A stretch of DNA of 21,433 nucleotides, from NCBI GenBank assembly GCA_037447655.1, contig JBBHKE010001641.1, positions 1 through 21,433 on the forward strand, written 5' to 3'. The position numbers were made by a program, and so were the translations under genes. The DNA is from Zygnema cylindricum. Lineage: Eukaryota > Streptophyta > Zygnematophyceae > Zygnematales > Zygnemataceae. Below the pieces are notes generated by a model. The model did not search any database, was not told the origin of the DNA, and saw nothing but the letters and a program-made list of their open reading frames with translations. Shown here one piece after another: positions 15,759-21,433 of this stretch (position 1 is its first letter; each line of letters starts with the position of its first letter).

Positions 15759-16386
15759 CTTACAATGCTCAGACATATAGGCCGGCTGGATTTTCATGAA
15801 ATAGGATTTTTACTCCTAAACCGATTTATAAGCAATATGATAGATGTGTCTATTGTTTTGGTCAAGGTCATGTTTTCCAGCTGTATCCGGCAATTATAAA
15901 AGCATGTGAGAGAGGAATTTATCGTGCGCGATGGAAGGTGCGATTAGAGGATTCATCACCAAAACTTCCGGCATCAAATTTGCCGGTTAAAAATGTGGCT
16001 TTCTTTGCAATTGACAAGATGCAACTAGATGAACCGGCGAAAGAAAAAGACGATGTGGTCAGATTTCCACAATCGGTTGACAATGAATTCTTTGCTCTTG
16101 CGAAAGATCTCATGGAGGGATCTTAGGAGAACGGGTGGATTATGGATTCCGGGTGCTCTCCCCACAGGTGCGGAAACCGGGCTTACTTCAAAACCCTCAA
16201 TCGAATTCCCACTCGTCGGATTTTTTATGCGGATGACAGCGGTGTGGAGGCTACGACAAAGGGAAGCGTGGAGTTAGCATGTGACATTAATGGTCAAATT
16301 GTAAAGAGGACGTTACATGATGTTCTCTATATTCCAAAATTTAAAAAAAAAATTGTTTTCCACTTCGGTGGCTTAAATGAAAGGTT
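15759..16386 (+). pseudogene. Gag zinc knuckle and protease of element 2, with nonsense codons
   Basis: One frame crosses this segment with stops at 15797-15799 (TGA) and 16124-16126 (TAG). The zinc knuckle at 15845-15886 reads CX2CX4HX4Y: the last cysteine is tyrosine (TAT for TGT), so zinc binding should be lost. The protease active site is retained as WIMDSGCSPH, just after the TAG. Further on, KRTLHDVLYIPKFKK matches the conserved protease C-terminal region of the family. The frame fails at an A-rich run near 16339-16350. Confidence 0.8.
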
Positions 16387-16629
16387 TTGAAATTTTGCAA
16401 AAGAATGGAAAAAAAGGTAGTAAGCAAAGATAAGAGAGTAGCCTTGGTAGGAACTAGAGGCCCAAACTTGTTATACCGGATGGACTTGGCTAATGAAATT
16501 CAATTTGCATACTCCAGTGTCCTTCCGGATAATGTTTTGTGGCATAAGAGGCTCGGTCATGTTCATTATGAAAGTCTTAACAAAATGGAAAAGCAAAATA
16601 TGATAAATGATGTCAAATTAGGACAAAAA
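16387..16629 (+). pseudogene. Start of integrase of element 2, truncated
   Basis: After a frameshift, this frame encodes the pre-integrase region with VLWHKRLGHVHYESLNKMEK, including both zinc histidines. It ends before the paired cysteines, because the copia sequence stops at 16629. The inverted LTR-like sequence begins with TG at 16630, so the break is exactly at an element end and not a random deletion. Confidence 0.85.
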
Positions 16630-17379
16630 TGATGTTCCACGACCACCGGTGCAGATGGAGGAGCAGCAGTAGTAGCAAAAGTAGACATGATACACTCTCA
16701 GAAGCAATCAAAAATCCTATCAAACAGCTATTTTAAAGTGCTCAACAAATCTTATACAAAAATCCAAACCTCAAAAAACTCTATCAGAGTATAGAGTAGC
16801 ATAAACATTGACAACTCCCAAAGTTTCAGCACAATTGACTCGACAACACTAATGATATAATACTCAGAAGTTTCCCAAAAATTGTTTGCAGTTTACTACT
16901 TGGAAGTCTTGATACATTTTGTGTTCTGAGTCCTAAATCTTATACTTGTGTTGTACTGATGATACCAGTGTACCTGAGAGGTACATCAAAATACCAAACT
17001 AATACTAATCTATAAAGCTACCACTGAGCTACCACTAAGCTACCACTAAGCTACCGCTGATCTAACTAGATTCATATGTACCTCAGCTGCCCTGTACTAA
17101 ACAAAATCATGTTAAACTATCCGCAGTTGCTTCGTCCGTACTGGTCGTATCAAATGTAATCGTAGTAGCGTTGTCCTGACTTCGCTGCTGCTGCTTTGTT
17201 CTGACCGTGTCGCAACTACGTTGATGTATTGCAGCTGCGTTGCTGTATTGCAACTGCCTTGCTTTATTGCAACTGCGTTGCTATATCGCAGTTGCGTTGT
17301 CTTTCCTTAATGTGTGACGTGGATGTGGATGTAAGTGTCAAACGAAGATACTATTATTTTTGGAAAGCTTAAAGTCTCA
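16630..17379 (-). repeat. Left arm of inverted pair: LTR-like sequence on the minus strand
   Basis: The reverse complement matches 17419-18168 at roughly 80% or better by eye. It ends CATCA (plus-strand TG at 16630), where the right arm's inferred LTR also ends. Read on the minus strand it has the Gag leader ATG at about 16691-16693, followed by STFATTAAPPSAPV, with the rest of Gag absent. The inner end is less certain; a CA at 17378-17379 would make it 750 bp, equal to the right arm. It carries five 19-bp minisatellite units (17213-17306). No matching target duplication was found, so a simple solo LTR is not established. Confidence 0.7.
17213..17306 (-). repeat. 19-bp minisatellite, five units (left arm)
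   Basis: Units start at 17213, 17232, 17251, 17270 and 17289 and share the pattern CARYTGCGTTGCTRTATYG. On the minus strand they read like the right-arm units (CAACGCAGTTGCGATACAG). Confidence 0.8.
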
Positions 17380-17418
17380 GTAAATTAGTATGAGGACATT
17401 GGTCATCACCTAAAGTAC
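17380..17418. other. Spacer between the inverted LTR-like arms
   Basis: About 39 bp separate the inferred ends of the two arms. Clear inverted homology starts at 17343 and 17435, so the true spacer is between 39 and 91 bp. No motif is recognised. Confidence 0.5.
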
Positions 17419-18168
17419 TGTTTCATGTATCTAGGTTTAACACTTACATCCACATCTATGTCACACATCAAGGTAAGACAAGGCAACTGCGGTACAACAA
17501 CGCAGCTGCGATATAGCAACGTAGCTGCGATACAACAACGCAGCTGCGATAGAGCAAACGCAGTAGCGATACAACAACGTAGTTGTGATAAAGCAACGCA
17601 GTTGCGATACAGCAACGCAGTTGCGACGCAGATAGAACAAAGCAGCAGCGACGAAATAAGGAAAACGCAACTGCGATTACATTTGATACGATCATTAGGG
17701 ACGATGCAGCTGCGGATATTTTAATATGATTTAGTTTAGTACAGAGCAGCTGCGATAAATGTGAATCTAGTTATATCAGCGGTAGCTTAGTGGTAGCTCA
17801 GTGATAGCTTGATAGATTAGTATTAGCTTGGCGGTTTCACTTACCATCGGTACAACACAAGTATATTCTTAGGAATCATAACACAAAATGTATCCAGCCT
17901 TCTAATTAGTAAACTGCAGACAGTTTTTGGGACTTCTGAGTATTATATCTTAAGTGTTGTTAGATAAATTATACTTTGGGAGTTGTTAGTGTTTATGCTA
18001 CTCTATATTTTGATAGAGTTTTGTGAGGTTTGGATGCTTGTATAAGATTTGGTGAGCACTTTAAAACAACTGTTGGATAGGATTTTTGATAAGCTTCTGT
18101 GAGTGTATCATGTCTACTCCTACTACTACAGTTGCTCCTCCACCTGCACCGGTGGCCGTAGAACAACA
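17419..18168 (+). repeat. Right arm of inverted pair: inferred 5' LTR of element 3
   Basis: The start TGTTTCATGTATCTAGG resembles the LTR start at 21366 and more distantly the element 1 LTR. The end GAACAACA directly precedes the primer-site-like bases. The element's gag ATG (18110) lies 59 bp before the inferred end, as in element 1 where the ATG is also inside the LTR. It contains eight 19-bp minisatellite units. Without a second full LTR copy on the same strand the boundaries remain inferred. Confidence 0.65.
17479..17631 (+). repeat. 19-bp minisatellite, eight units (right arm)
   Basis: Eight units close to CAACGCAGCTGCGATACAA start at 17479 and every 19 bp thereafter; one unit has an extra base. 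Each contains a palindromic GCAGCTGC-like core. Several plus- and minus-strand open frames across it repeat the same residues and are not genes. Confidence 0.85.
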
Positions 18169-18895
18169 TGTTATGGACCTGTCATCGAGAATTCCTATCT
18201 TTTCCGGGGAAAAGTATGTTTACTGAGCGGATATGGTGGAGACACATTTTGAGAATGTCAATCTTTTGGACATATTGGATGGTTCGCTGGATGAATCTGA
18301 TATGTCATGGTCTAAGAAAAATACACAAGCTCGCTCTATTCTGAAATTTTGTATATCTGAGGACCTAGCTATGTCTCGTACAAAAATAAAAAAGACTATT
18401 GATATCTGGAAATCTCTTAAAAGTGATTATGAAAATGTGGATGTCCAAGAAAAACTCCTTTTGGCTGGAAAAATTTGGGACTATAAATATACTAGCGGTA
18501 CAATGGCTAAATATTCTAACAAGTTTCGCATCCTTCTAGATGCACATGTTTGCGCAGGTGGGGAGTTTCCTTTGTTTGAACAGGCAACAATGCTCATGCG
18601 GGCTCTCCCTCGTAGTATGAAAGGAGCACCTGATATTCTCAAACAGAAAGATAAAGCTAGCTGAACTTTACATCTAACTATCAATATTTTGTTAGAGGAT
18701 CAAGCTACATCTAATATTCTCAATGTTGAGCAGGTAGAGGCTTAAAATTCAGAATTTGAGAGGAAAGGCTTATTTAATCAGCAAAGAAATCAGTTTACTC
18801 AGCTCAGACAATTTATTCAAGGTGGGAATAGACAATCCAGCAATGCATGTTTTTATTGTAGTGAGAGGGGTCATGGTTACAAATTTTGTCCTAAG
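18110..18895 (+). pseudogene. Gag of element 3 with nonsense codons
   Basis: A single frame opens at ATG 18110 with a Thr/Pro/Ala-rich leader and passes through the primer-site bases (VMDLSSRIPIFSGEKYVY) before a TGA at 18224-18226 that replaces a conserved Trp codon. It continues as a UBN2-type Gag (IWDYKYTSGTMAKYSNKF, MRALPRSMKGAP) to further stops at 18662-18664 (TGA) and 18743-18745 (TAA), all in the same frame. The zinc knuckle at 18848-18889, CFYCSERGHGYKFC, is intact. So Gag is disabled by point nonsense changes and not by indels. Confidence 0.85.
18169..18183 (+). promoter_or_regulatory. Degenerate primer binding site of element 3
   Basis: TGTTATGGACCTGTC matches the element 1 site at 10 of 15 bases and keeps GTTATGG, including the in-frame ATG at 18173-18175 that would pair with the initiator anticodon. 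Confidence 0.4.
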
Positions 18896-19330
18896 CTTAA
18901 AAAAGCAAATGATACAGGTTTATACAGGCTGGGATCGAAACAAAGTTATTTTTACAAAAACTTCACGGGGCCTCCACCTCGTGGAAATGCACTGTTTTCA
19001 GCCTCTTCATCACTCCAAGACGAGACTTTGACATTTTTTGAGGAGGTAGACACAGATCTATTTTCTATGGCGGCACCGATGGAGGGCGTGAAGGACCTTG
19101 GATGGATAATGGATGCTAGAGCGTCAGCCACATGTGTTGGAACAAAGCCATCTTCAAAAATTTGAAAACAACGCTGAAGAAAAATATTTATTATATCTGT
19201 GGAATGAGTGTTCAGACTTATACTATGGGTGATGTGTCTTTGCTAGTGGATGTGGAAGGCAAAGCAACTGATAGAACTCTTCACAATGTCTTATTTGTGC
19301 CTGACTTTAAGAAAAATCTTTTTTTTACGT
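18896..19330 (+). pseudogene. Protease of element 3, active site altered
   Basis: The gag frame continues to GWIMDARASATC (19100-19135). Copia proteases have D(S/T)G here; the catalytic Asp (19112-19114) remains, but Ser and Gly are Ala and Arg, which should abolish activity. A frameshift follows immediately (about 19125-19132) and the frame starting at 19132 carries the rest, with ATDRTLHNVLFVPDFKKN, the counterpart of the element 2 protease C-terminus. Confidence 0.8.
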
Positions 19331-20415
19331 CCTTGGTAGAGAGTAAAGGCTTTGAGGTTAATTTGGAAAATGGTAGGCAGATTACTAGCAAAAATGGCAA
19401 AGTCGCAATTACAGGTACTAGAGATAATAGCAAGATGTACCAAATGGATATAGCTAATACGAAAGAGAATGATGTTCTGTACTCTGGTGTTTTGCATTCA
19501 AATGAGTTGTGGCATAAACGATTAGGCCATGTAAACTATGATAGTTTGAGGAAAATGGTACTTTTTGGGAAAATAGAGGGTGACTCACAGATTAGCTGGT
19601 CAAAACATGTGATGGCTGCGCTTTAGGAAAAATCCACAGACTACCATTCCTAAAGAGTCTGAGCATCGGTGAACAGAACTTTTACAACAAATTCACTCAG
19701 ATGTTATTGGTCTTGCGAAGATTCCATCTGCCGAGGGATGAAATATATAATAACCTTCACAGATGTTGTCTTTAGATTTACAAAAGTTTACTTCATGAAG
19801 GAAAAGAGTGAAGTGTTTGGTCACTTCAAAAAGTATAAAGCATGGGTTGAAAAACTTCATAATTTACCTATTTTGCAGCTTAGATCAGACAGTGGTGGTG
19901 AATATACATCAAAAGAATTTGAAACCTTTTTACTCAAGGAGGGTATAAGTCATCTACTCACTGTTCCATATTCCCCCGATCAAAATGGGGTATTGGAGAG
20001 ATTAAATAGAACTCAAACGGAAAGCTCAAGGTCAATGCTTGCAGATAAAAATGTGGATCCGAAATTCAAGGCGGAGGCACTAAATTGTGTAATTTATATT
20101 AAGAATAGGATAGGATCAAGATCGGTGGACTCTACTCCTTATGAGATCTGGACAAGTAGCAAACTAGATGTTAGCCATTTCAAAGTGTTTGGTAGTCAAT
20201 GCTTTATCTTAGATACGTCTTAGGACAGATGGAAAATGGAACCGAAGGGATTACCGGGTATTTTGATAGGATATGAAGATCACTCTAAAGGTTACAAAGT
20301 CTTTGAATTATACAAACAGAAAGTAGTTGTCGCAAGGAATATCATTGTCAAAGATGAACTAGACTCAATAGATTTATTTCAAATGACAGAGCAGAAAAAG
20401 CAGCAAAAAGTATAG
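19331..20415 (+). pseudogene. Integrase of element 3, broken
   Basis: The zinc region has ELWHKRLGHVNYDSL in the first frame, then CDGCALGKIHRLPF in a second frame (about 19608-19650), so a frameshift lies near 19585-19610. The catalytic residues are D in HSDVIGL (19700-19702, a separate frame), D in RSDSGGEYTS (19888-19890) and E in NGVLERLNR (19996-19998), with D,D(35)E spacing kept. PYEIWTSSKLDVSHFKVFGS follows. An in-frame TAG lies at 20221-20223, after which GILIGYEDHSKGYKVFELY continues to a stop at 20413-20415. Confidence 0.85.
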
Positions 20416-20639
20416 TAGTATGTCATTTTAGATTGCATGCATCAAATTGTCCTGCAGGTGCAACACTCTCCGGTGGTGACTCCAAAGTCAGACTCTCTCC
20501 GAATTCCTCAACAAATTCAGTTCCAACCGGACCAATAGCAGTCAATATACGCGGATAACAACCAGCGCAGTCAGCGTAATGCGCGGCATCCAACGATCTC
20601 AGCCTCAGAATTTCCGAGGGAAAATTATTTGGCAACCGC
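20416..20639 (+). other. Integrase-RT linker of element 3, unreadable
   Basis: By position this is the linker between integrase and RT, which is low-complexity and poorly conserved in element 1 too. No frame stays open across it. I see nothing else in it. Confidence 0.5.
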
Positions 20640-21175
20640 TTGCAAGCAAGCTCTCACTTTGCCTACTCGGCAGCCTTAGAGGAGTCCTTGACCATCCAAA
20701 AGGCCTTCTCATCACCAGAGCGGAATCATTGGATCGAGGCAGCAAACGACGAAATGAAGTCCATCATGGAGGCTCAAACTTGGGAGCATGTGGAACTTCC
20801 TCCGGATCGAAAAGCGATCGGCAGCAAATGGGTATTCAAGGTGAAGTTAGATCCCGATAACACCATTGAACGATAGAAGGCAAGACATATGGCGATGGGT
20901 TATAATCAAAAGGAAAGAATCGATTTTGAATAAACATTCTCTCTGGTTGTAAGATTTTTGACAATTAGGATTTTGTTGTCCGTAGCTGTTATAGAGGATA
21001 TGGAAATACATCAGATGGATGTAAAGACAACATTTTTGCATGGAGAACTAGAGGAGACTATTTACATGCAGCAGCCTGAAAAATATGCAAAACCAGGAAA
21101 AGAGCACTTAGTATGCAACTTGCTAAAATCTCTGTATGGCCTAAAACAGGCCCCTAGCCAATGGAATCTGAAGTG
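20640..21175 (+). pseudogene. Reverse transcriptase N-terminal half of element 3, truncated
   Basis: One frame holds the copia RT start: PERNHWIEAANDEMKSI, GSKWVFKVKLDPDNTIER, HQMDVKTTFLHGELEETIY (first catalytic Asp present) and SLYGLKQAPSQWN. Stops lie in the same frame at 20874-20876 (TAG) and 20931-20933 (TAA). Copia homology ends just after QWN at about 21170-21175, so the YVDD active site, the RT C-terminus and RNase H are absent. The sequence beyond matches an LTR. Confidence 0.88.
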
Positions 21176-21355
21176 TGAGCAAATTCAGTGATTTTTTTTG
21201 CTGCGGACTCAAGGGAGTCCAAGCTACACAGGGGTGTAATCACTCAGAGTCTTTGCGTGCTAGGGTTGCACTTATTAAGTGGGAAAGTCTAAGTGGGGAT
21301 TATTATCCAAAACACATAGTCAAGCTTTGCATTCTATGGTGGAACTGAGCACACA
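21176..21355 (+). repeat. Partial LTR (3' part) related to the element 1 LTR
   Basis: This aligns with about 7993-8180 of the element 1 LTR: GAGCAAATTCA, a TTTTTTGCT run, GACTCA.GGGAGTC, CACAGGGGTG, GTG.TAGGGTTGCA, and the end TATGGTGGAACTGAGCACACA (compare TATGGAGGTCTCAGAGTCACA). The gag-type ATG is at 21337. It lacks the 5' two-thirds of the LTR and no primer binding site follows. Confidence 0.75.
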
Positions 21356-21365
21356 GAAAACCTAG

Positions 21366-21433
21366 TGTTGAGATTTATGTATTTTCTAGGTCTGTATTGG
21401 AAATATAAATAGAGTGTTGAAAAAAGGTTATTT
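21366..21433 (+). repeat. Start of a further LTR, running out of the window
   Basis: TGTTGAGATTTATG is followed by TATTTTCTAGGTCTGTATTGG, which shares a 14-base exact block (21380-21393) with the element 1 LTR start (7163-7176), then GAAATATA in both. It begins 10 bp after the preceding partial LTR ends. Its continuation cannot be seen. Confidence 0.65.

Larger units (their letters stand above)
15258..16629 (+). mobile_element. Copia element 2, decayed fragment (gag to integrase start)
   Basis: This fragment parallels elements 1 and 3 in order: LTR-like end, primer-site-like sequence, gag, zinc knuckle, protease, pre-integrase. It has lost everything beyond the integrase zinc region: at 16629/16630 it abuts an inverted LTR-like end. 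The LTR start was not identified; the LTR end is inferred at 15417 (CCACA) by alignment with element 1. Confidence 0.75.
17419..21175 (+). mobile_element. Copia element 3, decayed and truncated in RT
   Basis: An LTR-like right arm (17419-18168) is followed in phase by gag, zinc knuckle, protease, integrase and the first half of RT. Copia homology stops at about 21175, before the YVDD block, and no RNase H or polypurine tract follows. Six or more in-frame stops and a few frameshifts show it is old. Elements 2 and 3 are more alike in their Gag than either is to element 1. Confidence 0.85.

Noticed and set aside
16630-17379. Left arm as a clean solo LTR inserted in element 2
   Set aside because: Flanking five bases (AAAAA and GTAAA) do not match, and element 2's missing integrase does not resume on the other side.
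17213-17631. CRISPR-like array of 19-bp repeats
   Set aside because: Units are directly adjacent without spacers and vary between copies, which is a minisatellite; the context is a plant-type LTR.

Overview
The window looks like an intergenic, repeat-dominated piece of a eukaryotic nuclear genome, most likely from the green plant lineage. Three things point there. Almost all recognisable coding sequence is Ty1/copia retrotransposon (order Gag-protease-integrase-RT-RNase H). The intact element's primer binding site matches the anticodon arm of the plant-type initiator tRNA-Met (sequence recalled from memory) and differs from the animal version at one diagnostic base. There is no dense operon-like gene packing. 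The host cannot be named from the sequence.

Layout. 1-1700: unassigned DNA rich in GTAC, with a degenerate TACAG-type microsatellite (1092-1184) and a 15-bp tandem repeat (1221-1310). 1740-2369: the only candidate host gene, an unrecognised 209-codon reading frame preceded by a pyrimidine-rich, splice-acceptor-like tract; a second open frame (2051-2296) suggests an intron or a frameshift. 2913-2953: a perfect alternating pyrimidine-purine tract. 3091-3449: a very long poly(A)-like tract. 3450-6136: non-coding, with short tandem repeats. 6137-13902: two diverged tandem copies of an approximately 650-bp non-coding unit; the second copy is split by a 6438-bp copia element (element 1, 7139-13576) with 1042-bp LTRs that differ at about 7 sites and are flanked by a 5-bp target duplication, ATATG. 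14429-14668: CAGCTG-rich tandem repeats. About 14800-15257, minus strand: a probable decayed Ty3/gypsy integrase.

15258-16629: a decayed second copia fragment (element 2: gag, protease, start of integrase), broken exactly where a minus-strand LTR-like end begins. 16630-18168: two related LTR-like copies of about 750 bp in head-to-head inverted orientation, each carrying a 19-bp minisatellite. The right-hand copy leads into element 3 (gag to half of RT, many in-frame stops). Element 3 is cut off at about 21175 by a partial LTR resembling that of element 1, followed 10 bp later by the start of another LTR that runs out of the window.

The most notable biology is in the three copia elements. In each, the gag reading frame begins inside the LTR and continues in phase through the primer binding site. 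In element 1 that site is complementary to the anticodon arm, so the same bases that pair with the anticodon also form an in-frame ATG. Element 1 looks young but has four reading-frame breaks, all at or beside short runs of identical bases and with no nonsense substitutions. Element 3 shows mainly the opposite pattern.
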